Assembly: GCA_964429385.1 (NCBI GenBank)
Contig: CAYSBR010000001.1
Location: 1 to 64,000, forward strand
Source: UBA2377 sp964429385
Lineage (GTDB): Bacteria > Verrucomicrobiota > Verrucomicrobiia > Opitutales > Opitutaceae
Length of the DNA stretch: 64,000 nucleotides
Direction: 5' to 3'
Shown: positions 46,059 to 54,805 of the stretch, one piece after another
How the letters are laid out: each line of letters opens with the position of its first letter
Numbering within the stretch: the stretch's first letter is position 1
The notes under the pieces: model-generated
Seen by the model: only the letters and a program-made list of their open reading frames with translations
Told to the model about the DNA's origin: nothing
Databases searched by the model: none
Translations under genes and position numbers: made by a program

Positions 46059-47255
46059 ATGTCTCCTCACCCCATGCCCGATCTCGACGATCCCGCCGCG
46101 ACTCACACCCACGCCCCCGGCGGTGTGGGCGTCGTCGCGCCGCATGACTTCGTCCACAACCGGCCCTTCACTTTCCAGAGCGGCCAGTCGCTCCCCGGCT
46201 TCACCCTGCGCTACGAGACCTACGGCGAACTCAACGCCACGCGCGACAACGCCATCCTCATCTGCCATGCGTTGAGCGGCGATCATCACTGCGCCGGTCG
46301 GCACTCGCCCGATGACCGCAAGCCCGGCTGGTGGGACAATCTCATCGGCCCCGGCAAGGCCGTGGACACCAACCGTTTTTTTGTCGTCTGCTCGAACTGC
46401 CTCGGCGGCTGTTGCGGCTCCACCGGCCCCTCCTCGATCGACCCCGCCACCGGCCGGCCCTACGGCCTCAACTTCCCCTTTGTCACCATCCGCGACATGG
46501 TGCGCGCCCAGAAGCTCCTGTTTGAGCACCTCGGTATCGCCACGCTGCACGCCGCCATCGGCGGTTCGATGGGCGGCATGCAGGTCATGCAATGGGGCAT
46601 CGAGTATCCCGGCTTCGTCCGCCGCCTGCTCGCCATGGCCACCACCTCCCGCGAAGGCGCCCAGGCCATCGCCTTCAACGAGGTCGGCCGCCAGGCCATC
46701 ATGCAGGACCCCGCCTGGAACAACGGCGACTACCCGAAGGACGGCGGCCCGCGCACCGGCCTCGCCATCGCCCGCATGATGGCGCACATCACCTACCTCT
46801 CCGACGCCTCCATGGACCGGAAGTTCGGGCGCAAAAAACGGGGCGCCGCCAACGGCGACACCTACACCTTTGACATCCAGTTCGAGGTCGAGAGCTACCT
46901 GCGCTATCAGGGCCAGAGCTTCATCAACCGCTTCGACGCCAACTCCTACCTCTACATCACGCGCGCCCTCGATCAGTTCGACCTCGCGCACGCCTACGGC
47001 TCCGTCGAAGCCGCCTTCGCTCCCGTGCGGGCCGAGACCCTCGTCATCGGTTTCACCAGCGACTGGCTCTTTCCCCCCGACCAAAACCGAGACATCGCCC
47101 TCGCCCTGCTCCGCGCCGGCAAACATGCCACCTACGCCGAGCTCACCACCGACCTCGGGCACGACTCCTTCCTCCTCGAATCCGAGGATCTCTACTCCCT
47201 CGTGCGCAACTTCCTCGAACGGGACACCGCGCCCACCCTGGACTTCAGCATCTGA
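46059..47255 (+). CDS. metX: Homoserine O-acetyl/succinyltransferase
   Basis: About 398 residues of the alpha/beta-hydrolase MetX family, which acylates homoserine in methionine synthesis. Visible features are RYETYGELNATRDNAILICHALSGDHH, the nucleophile Ser in IGGSMGGMQVMQW, Asp in GFTSDWLFPP and His in TDLGHDSF. Acyl donor (acetyl or succinyl) is not decided here. Starts at 46023 and 46074 are also possible; none has a clear ribosome-binding site. metW follows 5 bases later. Confidence 0.93.
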   Translation: MSPHPMPDLDDPAATHTHAPGGVGVVAPHDFVHNRPFTFQSGQSLPGFTLRYETYGELNATRDNAILICHALSGDHHCAGRHSPDDRKPGWWDNLIGPGKAVDTNRFFVVCSNCLGGCCGSTGPSSIDPATGRPYGLNFPFVTIRDMVRAQKLLFEHLGIATLHAAIGGSMGGMQVMQWGIEYPGFVRRLLAMATTSREGAQAIAFNEVGRQAIMQDPAWNNGDYPKDGGPRTGLAIARMMAHITYLSDASMDRKFGRKKRGAANGDTYTFDIQFEVESYLRYQGQSFINRFDANSYLYITRALDQFDLAHAYGSVEAAFAPVRAETLVIGFTSDWLFPPDQNRDIALALLRAGKHATYAELTTDLGHDSFLLESEDLYSLVRNFLERDTAPTLDFSI

Positions 47256-47260
47256 CCACC

Positions 47261-47866
47261 ATGCCGCCTTTCACGGAAAAACGCACGGTGGACATGCAGA
47301 TCATCGGGGACTGGGTGGAGCCCGGCACCCGCGTGCTCGACCTCGGCTGCGGCCGCGGCGTCCTGCTCGGTTACCTCGCGCAAACCAAGCAGATCGAAGG
47401 CGTCGGCGTGGACATGGATTTCCGCCGCATCACCGCCTGCGTCCAACGCGGTATCACCGCTTATCAGGGCGACATGCTCGCGTTTATGCGCGAGTTTCCC
47501 GATCACTTCTTCGACCGCGTCATCTGCTCCCGCACGGTGCACGAACTGGGCGATCCCTCCTCGGCGATCCTTGAAGCCCTGCGCGTGGGTCGCACCGTCA
47601 CCGTCGGCTTCGTCAACCACGGCTTCTGGAAGAACCGGATCTCCGGCCTCGTCCGCGGTCGCAAGCTGCGCAACGAGATCTACACCACCGAGTGGTTTGA
47701 AAGCCGCCCCGCGAATCCGGTGACCATCGCCGACTTCGAGCACTTTTGCGCCGCCAAGGGCATCACCATCACCCGTCGCGCCTACCTTGCCGGCAACTGG
47801 CGCAGCCCCCGGCGCACCCTGCCCAACCTCCTCGCCGGCTACGCCCTCTACGACCTCACGAAGTGA
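47261..47866 (+). CDS. metW: MetW-like methyltransferase-fold protein
   Basis: A 201-residue SAM-fold protein with glycine-rich motif RVLDLGCGRGVLLGYLA, GVGVDMDFRRITACVQRG, FDRVICSRTVHEL and TVGFVNHGFWKNRISGLVRGRK. This matches MetW, the partner that activates MetX in many Gram-negatives. It is immediately downstream of metX. The end is followed by a perfect 27-bp palindrome at 47885-47911. Confidence 0.94.
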   Translation: MPPFTEKRTVDMQIIGDWVEPGTRVLDLGCGRGVLLGYLAQTKQIEGVGVDMDFRRITACVQRGITAYQGDMLAFMREFPDHFFDRVICSRTVHELGDPSSAILEALRVGRTVTVGFVNHGFWKNRISGLVRGRKLRNEIYTTEWFESRPANPVTIADFEHFCAAKGITITRRAYLAGNWRSPRRTLPNLLAGYALYDLTK

Positions 47867-47884
47867 AGTCGCCGACCCCAAGCC

Positions 47885-47911
47885 GGTTTGTAACGTAATA
47901 CGTTACAAACC
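47885..47911. repeat. Perfect 27-bp palindrome between metW and arsR
   Basis: GGTTTGTAACGTA, one base, then its exact complement. AT-rich compared with the surrounding DNA. It sits 18 bases past the metW stop and 36 bases before the convergent regulator stop. It could be a bidirectional terminator, although there is no T-run, or a protein-binding site. Confidence 0.85.
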
Positions 47912-47947
47912 CGGAGGGCGCCTGGAGAAATCCCGCTCAGAGGCGGT

Positions 47948-48283
47948 TCAATCCGCCGCCAGCGCCTCGGCCTGGCGGGTCAGGCCTTTTTCCAGGCTGC
48001 CGCACACCAGTTCGCAGAGGCGGAAAATCGTCGGGTCGCTGATGCGGTAAAACACCTGCAGACCTTCTTTGCGGCGCGCCACCAGACCCGCCGCCGTCAG
48101 CGTCTGCAGATGGCGCGAAACATTGGCCTGCGTGCCACCGGTCAGCTCCACGAGTTCGGAGACGTTGCGCTCCTCAGCAAAGAGGGCCTGCAGCAGACGC
48201 AGGCGCATGGGCTCCGCCAGCACGGCAAAACGCCGCGCCACGAGTTCGAGCGCCGCTTCCGACAACGGGATCTTCTTGGCCAT
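47948..48283 (-). CDS. ArsR-family transcriptional regulator
   Basis: A 111-residue winged-helix repressor: FAVLAEPMRLRLLQALFAEERNVSELVELTGGTQANVSRHLQTLTAAGLVARRKEGLQVFYRI. Two cysteines (Cys90, Cys94) lie in the last helix as CELVC. Thiol-sensing SqrR/BigR regulators use one Cys near position 41 and one near 107; here the first is missing, so sensing may differ. It is divergent from the DUF2892-RND-rhodanese operon and separated by a 22-base palindromic element, so it probably controls both. Confidence 0.9.
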   Translation of the reverse strand: MAKKIPLSEAALELVARRFAVLAEPMRLRLLQALFAEERNVSELVELTGGTQANVSRHLQTLTAAGLVARRKEGLQVFYRISDPTIFRLCELVCGSLEKGLTRQAEALAAD

Positions 48284-48303
48284 GCCTTCCACCCAACAGG
48301 AAC

Positions 48304-48341
48304 TTGACATGATTTCAAGTATATGCGTATATGCTCATATA
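48304..48341 (+). promoter_or_regulatory. Promoter with overlapping palindromic operator
   Basis: TTGACA at 48304 is followed after 18 bases by TATGCT, a plausible -35/-10 pair for the rightward operon. Over it lies TATATG (48320-48325), 10 bases, CATATA (48336-48341), with inner near-symmetry. This is the AT-rich type of dyad bound by ArsR regulators. The first gene starts at 48349, so leader length would be very short. Confidence 0.7.
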
Positions 48342-48348
48342 ACCAATC

Positions 48349-48567
48349 ATGAAAACCGAATCCCTCATCCGCCTGATCGCCGGCGCTTTTGTCCTGACCG
48401 GCGTCGCCCTCACCCACTTCGTCAGCGCGTGGTGGCTGCTGCTGCCGGCCTTCGTGGGCCTCAACCTCATCCAGTCCGTCTTCACCGGCTTCTGCCCGCC
48501 CACGCTGGTCCTCCGCCGCCTCGGCTGGGTGGATGAGAAGAACGTCATCCATTGGGGCGGTCGCTAA
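48349..48567 (+). CDS. DUF2892 (YgaP membrane-domain) protein
   Basis: A 72-residue inner-membrane protein with two hydrophobic helices: LIRLIAGAFVLTGVALTHF and WWLLLPAFVGLNLIQSVFTGFCPPTLVLRRLG. The NLIQS...GFCPP block is characteristic of DUF2892, the membrane part of YgaP. In E. coli that part is fused to a rhodanese domain; here the rhodanese is a separate gene at the operon end. It is the first gene after the ArsR operator. Confidence 0.9.
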   Translation: MKTESLIRLIAGAFVLTGVALTHFVSAWWLLLPAFVGLNLIQSVFTGFCPPTLVLRRLGWVDEKNVIHWGGR

Positions 48568-48580
48568 GCTTCCTGCCGTC

Positions 48581-49591
48581 ATGATTCGCCTCCCGCTGCT
48601 CTCCCTCACGTTGCTTGCGCTGATCGCCGGGTGCGGCCGGCCGCCGATCGTGACGTCACAAACAGGACCCGCCCTCACTGTCGCCACGGCCCCGGTGGTT
48701 ATGGCCACCCGGGAATTGACCCAACCCGTGGCCGGCACCGTGCGCCCGTCGGATCGCGCCACCGTGTCCGCCCGGGTCATGGGATTGGTGACCAAAACCC
48801 ATCTGACCGTCGGCCGGACCGTCTCCGCGGGAGACGTGCTGGTTGAACTCCAGGCGGATGAAATCCACGCCCGCCTGGAGCAGACCCGTGCCGCCCTACG
48901 TCAGGCGGAACGCGACTTTGCCCGCGAGCACGCCCTGGCCGCCGAAGGGGCCGCCGCCACCGAAACCGTGCGCACCGCGGCCGACCGGCTGCAACTCGCC
49001 CGCGCCGCCACCCAGGAAGCAGAAGCCCTGCTCACCTACACCCACATCCGCGCTCCTTTCGACGGGGTCATCACCCGCGATCACGTCCAACCCGGGGACC
49101 TCGCCGTGGTCGGCCAGCCGCTGTTCCAACTGGAAGGCACCCGCCGGTATCAGGTCGAACTGCCCGTGCCGGAATCCCTCGCCCCGGGCATCGCCATCGG
49201 TTCAGCCCTGCGGGTGGAAGCGGGCGCGCTGCAGGTTACCGGCCATCTGGCGGAGCTGTCCCCCGCCGCCGATCCCTCCAGCCGCACCCGGCTGGCCCGC
49301 GTGGATCTGCCCGCTGCCACGCCGATCCATTCCGGCCAGTTCGTGCGCGTGCGCTGGCCGGCCGGGACGGATACGGCCCTCACCATTCCGACCACCGCGC
49401 TCTCCGCTTTCGGACAGATGGAGCGTGTCTTTGTCCTCAGCGAAGGCCACGCCCGCCTGCGCCTCGTCAAAACCGCCGGCCCACAGGACGGTTTCACCCG
49501 GATTATCTCCGGGCTCGCCGCCGGTGAAACCGTCATCCTCAACCCGTCGCCCACTTTGCGTGACGGCCAGCGAGTCAACCCCGCGCCATGA
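48581..49591 (+). CDS. RND efflux periplasmic adaptor (membrane fusion protein)
   Basis: A 336-residue lipoprotein. The signal ends in LLALIAGC (lipidated Cys18). A biotinyl-lipoyl half (VSARVMGLVTKTHLTVGRTVSAGDVLVEL), a helical hairpin (about 85-155), the second lipoyl half (YTHIRAPFDGVITRDHVQPGDL) and a beta-barrel domain follow in normal order. It should connect the permease to an outer-membrane channel, but no TolC-type gene is in the operon. The stop overlaps the permease start as ATGA. Confidence 0.93.
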   Translation: MIRLPLLSLTLLALIAGCGRPPIVTSQTGPALTVATAPVVMATRELTQPVAGTVRPSDRATVSARVMGLVTKTHLTVGRTVSAGDVLVELQADEIHARLEQTRAALRQAERDFAREHALAAEGAAATETVRTAADRLQLARAATQEAEALLTYTHIRAPFDGVITRDHVQPGDLAVVGQPLFQLEGTRRYQVELPVPESLAPGIAIGSALRVEAGALQVTGHLAELSPAADPSSRTRLARVDLPAATPIHSGQFVRVRWPAGTDTALTIPTTALSAFGQMERVFVLSEGHARLRLVKTAGPQDGFTRIISGLAAGETVILNPSPTLRDGQRVNPAP

Positions 49592-52500
49592 ACCGCGACC
49601 AGCCCACCCCGCCCGGCCTGGCCGGCCGCCTCGCCGCGTTCTTCATTGATTCGAAGCTCACCCCCATCGCGGTGATCGCTTCGATTCTGCTGGGGCTCTT
49701 CGCCGTATTCATGCTCCCGCGCGAAGAGGAGCCGCAGATCAAAGTCCCCATGGTGGACGTGCTTGTCGCCCTGCCCGGCGCCACCCCCGCGGAGGTGGAA
49801 AACCGCCTCACCCGGCCGATGGAAAAACTGCTCTGGGAAATCCCCGGAGTCGAATACCTCTACTCCACCTCCAGCCCGGGCCAGTCGCTGGTCATTGTCC
49901 GCTTCGTCGTCGGCACCGACCTCGAAGCCGCGCTCATCCGCCTCAACCAAAAACTGCAGGCCAACTACGACCGCATGCCGCCCGGCGTGGCCGCCCCGCT
50001 CGTCAAGCCCCGGACCATCGACGACGTGCCCGTGCTGGCCCTGACCCTGCACAGCGCGACGCAGGATCATCTCACCCTCCGCCGCCTCGCCGCCCAGCTC
50101 GACGACGCGGTAAAATCCATTCCCCAGGTCGCCGAGACCACCCTTATCGGCGGTGCCCGCCGGACCGTGCGCGTGCAACTCGATCCCGCCGCGCTCGCCG
50201 CCCGCGGACTCGCCGCCGGCCAGCTCATCCCCGCCCTGCAACAGGCCAACCAAAACCTGCAGGCCGGTTCCCGGCCCTTCAACAACCACGAGATCCTCCT
50301 GGAAACCGGCGGCTTTCTGCGCGACGCGGCCGAACTCGGCGCCGTCGTCGTGGGCCTGCACGCCGGCCGGCCGGTCCACCTGCGCGAAGTCGCCGCCATT
50401 CACGATGGCGCGGAGGAGCCCGCCGACTACGTGCTCCACGGCACGCGCGACGGCGCCTTCGAAGCCGCGGTCACGCTCAGCCTGGCCAAGCGCCCCGGCG
50501 CCAACGCCATCGACGTGGTCAACGCCGTGCTCGCCAAGGTGGCCACGCTGCGCGGCTCGCTGCTGCCCGCCGACGTCAGTCTCACCGTGACCCGCGACTA
50601 CGGCCACACCGCCGCGGAGAAGAGCAACGAACTCCTCCTCCACATGGGCATCGCCGTCTTCGGCGTGGCCCTGCTCATCCTGCTTTTCCTCGGCTGGCGC
50701 GAGTCACTCGTCGTGCTCCTGGCCATCCCCTCGACGCTCGCCCTCACGCTGCTCGTCTTCCATCTCTACGGTTACACGCTGAACCGCATCACGCTTTTCG
50801 CGCTGATCTTCTCCATCGGCATCCTCGTGGATGACGCCATCGTGGTCGTGGAGAACATCGTCCGCCACGTGCGCCTGCCCGGCGCGGAACGCAAGCCGCT
50901 GCGCACCGTGGCGCTCGAAGCCGTGGTCGAGGTCGGCAACCCCACCATCCTCGCCACCTGGGCCGTCATCGCCGCCATCCTGCCCATGGCCTTCGTCGGC
51001 GGACTGATGGGGCCCTACATGCGGCCGATCCCCATCGGCTCAACCGCCGCGATGCTGTTCTCGCTGGTCATCGCTTTCACCATCACGCCTTGGGCCGCCA
51101 TCCGCGTGCTCCGCCGCCGCCTCGGCCCCGCCGCTGCCGCCGCGCCCGCCGATCACGACCACGCTCCCGACGACTGGTTCACCCGCCTCTACCACCGGGT
51201 GATGGAGCCGCTGCTCGATCACGCCCGCTGGCGCTGGACCTTCCTCGCGGGCATCGTCGGCCTGCTCCTCCTCTCCCTCGGCTTTGTCCTGACCGGCGCC
51301 GTGACGGTCAAAATGCTGCCCTTCGACAACAAATCGGAGTTCCAGATCATCATTGATACCCCGGAGGGCTCCACGCTGGAACACACCACGCGGGTCGCCA
51401 CCGAGATGGCCGCCGCCCTCCGCGATGAACCCGAGGTGCGCGATCTGCAGATCTACGCCGGCACCGCCGCGCCCTTCAATTTCAACGGCCTCGTGCGCCA
51501 CTACTTCATGCGCCGCGGCCCCCACGCCGCCGACATCCAGGTAAACCTCGTCGGCAAGGGCGCGCGCTCCGCCCAGAGCCATGAGATCGCCAAACGCATC
51601 CGCACCCTGGTCGCGCCCATCGCCGCAAAACACGGCGCCGCCCTCGCGGTCGCCGAGGTGCCGCCGGGCCCGCCCGTGTTGCAAACCCTCGTCGCGGAAA
51701 TCTACGGCCCCGACGAAACCCAACGCCGGGAACTGGCCGCCGCCGTGAAGGCCATTTTCGCCCGCACCGAGGGCGTCGTGGACATTGATTGGTATGTCGA
51801 AGCCCCCCAGCCAAAGATCCGCTACGGGGTGGACCGGGAAAAAGCCGCCCGTCACGGCGTGAGTGTCGCAAGCATCACGCAAACCCTGCGGCTCGCCGCG
51901 CAAAACGTTTCGGCGGGCCTGCTCCACCTGCCCGCCGAGCGCGAGGAGGTGCCTATTATCTTCGAGCTTCCGGCCAGCGCCCGTCACACCCCTTCCGACC
52001 TCCTGGCCCTGCAAGTGCGCGCCGACCTTGATCCTGCCGCCCCCCTGGTGCCGTTGTCCGAGCTGGTCCGCACGGAAACCGCCACCGGCGAGCGCAGTCT
52101 TTATCGCAAGAACCTCAAGCCCGTGACCTACGTCACCGCCGATGTCGCCGGCGCGGTCGAGAGCCCGGCCTACGCGCTCTTCGCGATCAACCGCGAGCTC
52201 GGCCAGCTCGACGCCCGCCAATACGGAGCCGCCGATGCCCGGCTCGCCGTGCACCACCTCAACCTGCCGTTTGACGATACCCAACCCGCGCTGAAGTGGG
52301 ATGGCGAATGGCACATCACCCTGGAAGTGTTTCGCGACCTCGGGCTGGCCTTCGCCGCCGTGCTCATCCTCATCGCCATGCTCATGGTCGGTTGGTTCCG
52401 CAGCTACGTCACCCCGCTCGTCGTCATGGCCGCGATCCCCTTCTCCCTCATCGGCATCCTGCCCGCGCACTGGGCCTTCGGCGCATTCTTCACCGCCACC

Positions 52501-52818
52501 TCGATGATCGGCTTCATGGCCGGCGCCGGCATTGTCGTGCGCAATTCCATCATTCTCGTGGATTTTATCGAACTGCGCCGCGCCCACGGGCTCCCGCTCC
52601 GCGACGCCGTGATCGAGGCCGGCGCCGTGCGCTTCCGCCCGATGCTGCTCACCGCGCTTGCCGTGGTCGTCGGCGCCAGCGTGATTCTCGCCGATCCGAT
52701 TTTCCAGGGGCTCGCCCTCAGCCTGATGTTTGGTGAAATCGCCTCGCTGCTCATCAGCCGGATGGCCGTGCCCGTGCTTTACTACATGGCCAACCGCAAA
52801 CCCTCCGCCCACCCATGA
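49588..52818 (+). CDS. RND efflux permease
   Basis: A 1,076-residue inner-membrane pump of the AcrB/HAE-1 style. Hydrophobic segments fall in two groups of six, with large periplasmic loops. Typical segments are MLPREEEPQIKVPMVDVLVALPGATPAEVENRLTRPMEKLLWEIPGVEYLYSTSSPG, RDYGHTAAEKSNELLLHMGIAVFGVALLILLF, FSIGILVDDAIVVVENIVRHV, and GFMAGAGIVVRNSIILVDFIELRRAHG. The conserved Asp-Asp in TM4 (VDDAIVV) is present for proton relay. Substrate unknown; context points to a sulfur compound. It overlaps both neighbours by 4 bases. Confidence 0.95.
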   Translation: MNRDQPTPPGLAGRLAAFFIDSKLTPIAVIASILLGLFAVFMLPREEEPQIKVPMVDVLVALPGATPAEVENRLTRPMEKLLWEIPGVEYLYSTSSPGQSLVIVRFVVGTDLEAALIRLNQKLQANYDRMPPGVAAPLVKPRTIDDVPVLALTLHSATQDHLTLRRLAAQLDDAVKSIPQVAETTLIGGARRTVRVQLDPAALAARGLAAGQLIPALQQANQNLQAGSRPFNNHEILLETGGFLRDAAELGAVVVGLHAGRPVHLREVAAIHDGAEEPADYVLHGTRDGAFEAAVTLSLAKRPGANAIDVVNAVLAKVATLRGSLLPADVSLTVTRDYGHTAAEKSNELLLHMGIAVFGVALLILLFLGWRESLVVLLAIPSTLALTLLVFHLYGYTLNRITLFALIFSIGILVDDAIVVVENIVRHVRLPGAERKPLRTVALEAVVEVGNPTILATWAVIAAILPMAFVGGLMGPYMRPIPIGSTAAMLFSLVIAFTITPWAAIRVLRRRLGPAAAAAPADHDHAPDDWFTRLYHRVMEPLLDHARWRWTFLAGIVGLLLLSLGFVLTGAVTVKMLPFDNKSEFQIIIDTPEGSTLEHTTRVATEMAAALRDEPEVRDLQIYAGTAAPFNFNGLVRHYFMRRGPHAADIQVNLVGKGARSAQSHEIAKRIRTLVAPIAAKHGAALAVAEVPPGPPVLQTLVAEIYGPDETQRRELAAAVKAIFARTEGVVDIDWYVEAPQPKIRYGVDREKAARHGVSVASITQTLRLAAQNVSAGLLHLPAEREEVPIIFELPASARHTPSDLLALQVRADLDPAAPLVPLSELVRTETATGERSLYRKNLKPVTYVTADVAGAVESPAYALFAINRELGQLDARQYGAADARLAVHHLNLPFDDTQPALKWDGEWHITLEVFRDLGLAFAAVLILIAMLMVGWFRSYVTPLVVMAAIPFSLIGILPAHWAFGAFFTATSMIGFMAGAGIVVRNSIILVDFIELRRAHGLPLRDAVIEAGAVRFRPMLLTALAVVVGASVILADPIFQGLALSLMFGEIASLLISRMAVPVLYYMANRKPSAHP

Positions 52819-53207
52819 AACTCTTTCTCGTCGTCATTCTCGCCCTCGGGCTCCTCTTCCTCGCACGCCGCCTTGTCACAGGCGATTTGATCGATCCCGC
52901 CGAAGCCGCCCGCCGCGTGGAATCCGGACAAGCCGTGCTGGTGGATGTCCGCGAACCGGCGGAATGGGCCGATACCGGCGTGGCCCAACCCGCCTTCCTC
53001 CTGCCGCTGAGCGACCTGCGCGGCGACCGGCGTGACTGGGCCGCCTTCCTGAAGAAGCACCGGGACAAGGAACTGATTCTTTACTGCCGGTCGGGCAACC
53101 GCTCCGGCATCGCCGCCCGGCTCCTCGCCAAGGAAGGATTTCAAGTGGCCAACGCTGGCGGCTTCAGCGCCTGGCAGGCCGCCGGCCTGCCGGTGCGCCG
53201 TCCTTGA
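52815..53207 (+). CDS. Membrane-anchored rhodanese
   Basis: A 130-residue protein with an N-terminal membrane helix (1-18) and one rhodanese domain (about 24-128). The active loop is LILYCRSGNRSGIAARLLAKEGF with catalytic Cys91. Rhodaneses carry persulfide sulfur. Start overlaps the RND permease stop as ATGA. With the DUF2892 protein at the operon start it makes up the two halves of a YgaP-type protein. The 3' end overlaps the convergent prmB gene by 44 bases. Confidence 0.93.
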   Translation: MKLFLVVILALGLLFLARRLVTGDLIDPAEAARRVESGQAVLVDVREPAEWADTGVAQPAFLLPLSDLRGDRRDWAAFLKKHRDKELILYCRSGNRSGIAARLLAKEGFQVANAGGFSAWQAAGLPVRRP

Positions 53208-54141
53208 TCCGTGCCGGCTGCGGGCGCCAGGCCCGGAGCGCCGCCGCGTGGATGACGCACACGCAATCGCTGCCATCCTCCGTGTGCAGCCAGTGCGGCG
53301 CCAGCGCCGCGAATTCACGGTCCATCGCCTCGCGCAGCCCGCCGACCTCGATCAGCACAATCCCCTGCGGCGTCAGCCGGGTGCGGGCCTGGCGCAGCAG
53401 CTTGCGGATGATATCCAGTCCGTCCCCGCCTCCATCCAGCGCCATCCGCGGCTCGCGGTGAAACTCCTCCGGCAGCGCATCGCAATGCGCGCTCGGCTCG
53501 TAGGGTGGGTTGCTGAGAATCACGTCGTATTTGGCGGCCGGCACGCGGTCGAACACGTCGCTGCGATGCAGCGTAATCCGCCGCGTGAGCCCAAACGCCT
53601 TCACATTGATCTTCGCCACGGCCAGCGCATCGGCGGAGAGGTCCACCGCATCAACCTTTGCCCGGGCAAAATGCTGTGCGAGCAGGATGGCGAGGCAGCC
53701 CGAGCCGGTGCAGACATCCACCACGCGCGCGACCTTCGCCGGATCGGGCAGCCAGTCGTCGAGCTGCTCCGGGATGATCTCCAGAAAATAGCTGCGCGGG
53801 ATGATCACACGCTCATCCACATAAAACCGCTGGTCGCCCAGCCAGGCCTCCCGCGTGAGATAGGCGGCGGGCGTGCGATCCACAATCCGGCGGCGGAACA
53901 CCGCTTGCAGCGCCCCGTGCTGCGCCGCCGTCAATGGCTGCTTGAGCACACGCGGATCACTGTCGAGCGGCAGATCGAGCGTGCGCAGGATGAGATACAG
54001 CGCCTCGTCATGCGCCGAAGCCGCCACCTGCCCCAATGCGAGGCCGTGTTTGACGTAAAGCCGCTGCGCCTGCCGGAGCCAGGCGCCGGGGGTGGCCAGC
54101 CGCTCTGTTCCGGTCAGTGGATCCTTGGATTGACGGGCCAT
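53164..54141 (-). CDS. prmB: Protein-(glutamine-N5) methyltransferase, PrmB type
   Basis: A 325-residue HemK-family methyltransferase. N-terminal helical domain (about 1-110), then PRSYFLEIIPEQL, the SAM motif VVDVCTGSGCLAILLA, and the catalytic NPPYEPSAHCDALPEEFHREPRMALDGGGDGLDIIR. The family methylates the Gln of ribosomal protein L3 (PrmB) or release factors (PrmC); the 'PRSYF' form points to PrmB. It leads a leftward group with the site-2 protease and TPR genes in reverse order. Confidence 0.9.
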   Translation of the reverse strand: MARQSKDPLTGTERLATPGAWLRQAQRLYVKHGLALGQVAASAHDEALYLILRTLDLPLDSDPRVLKQPLTAAQHGALQAVFRRRIVDRTPAAYLTREAWLGDQRFYVDERVIIPRSYFLEIIPEQLDDWLPDPAKVARVVDVCTGSGCLAILLAQHFARAKVDAVDLSADALAVAKINVKAFGLTRRITLHRSDVFDRVPAAKYDVILSNPPYEPSAHCDALPEEFHREPRMALDGGGDGLDIIRKLLRQARTRLTPQGIVLIEVGGLREAMDREFAALAPHWLHTEDGSDCVCVIHAAALRAWRPQPARIKDGAPAGRRPARR

Positions 54142-54145
54142 GGCA

Positions 54146-54799
54146 TCAGCCCGCCAGCGCGCGGTAAATCAACATGAACGGCAGGCTCACCACCCCCATC
54201 GCCACGCCCAGCAGCATGCGAAATGGCGGCAGGTTGATCGCCACAATGATGATCAGGAAACTCCAGCGCGCGAGATTGTGAAACGTCTCCTCGCTCATCC
54301 CCACGACGTGGCGCATGATGCGACCGCCATCCAGCGGCGGCAGCGGGATCATGTTGAAGACCGCCAGCAGGACATTGAGACTGATGATCTGCACAAACAG
54401 CTCGGCCGTCCGCGGATCCATCTTGAAGAGCAAGCCGCCCGCCACCGCCGCGATCAGGGCCAGTACCAGATTTGAGCCCGGACCCGCCAAGGTCGTGAGG
54501 ATCTCGTCGCGCTTCCGGTGCCTGAAGTTGGAGGGGTTGATCATCACCGGCCGGCCCCAGCCAAAGATCATGCCGCTGGAGAAAACAAAGATGAACAGCA
54601 GCGGCAAAATCACCGAGCCCAGCAGATCCATGTGCACCAGCGGATTGAGCGTCACGCGCCCGTCGCGCCGCGGCGTGTCGTCCCCGAGCTTGTGCGCGGT
54701 GATCGCATGCGCCCACTCGTGGACGCACAGGCTCGAGATGAGCACGATGTAGAGGATGAGTCCCCGGCGCAGGGTCTCGGGATCAAGGGCAAAATCCAT
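54146..54799 (-). CDS. Site-2 protease (M50) family membrane peptidase
   Basis: A 217-residue intramembrane metallopeptidase. HEWAHAITAHKLGDDTPRRDGRVTLNPLVHMDLLGSVILP holds the HExxH zinc site. FNMIPLPPLDGGRIM near the C-terminus carries the third ligand Asp in LDG. Five or six hydrophobic segments follow the usual minimal pattern. Target unknown. It ends 4 bases before the prmB start and starts 6 bases after the TPR gene stop, so the three are co-transcribed. Confidence 0.92.
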   Translation of the reverse strand: MDFALDPETLRRGLILYIVLISSLCVHEWAHAITAHKLGDDTPRRDGRVTLNPLVHMDLLGSVILPLLFIFVFSSGMIFGWGRPVMINPSNFRHRKRDEILTTLAGPGSNLVLALIAAVAGGLLFKMDPRTAELFVQIISLNVLLAVFNMIPLPPLDGGRIMRHVVGMSEETFHNLARWSFLIIIVAINLPPFRMLLGVAMGVVSLPFMLIYRALAG

Positions 54800-54805
54800 G
54801 GCGCG

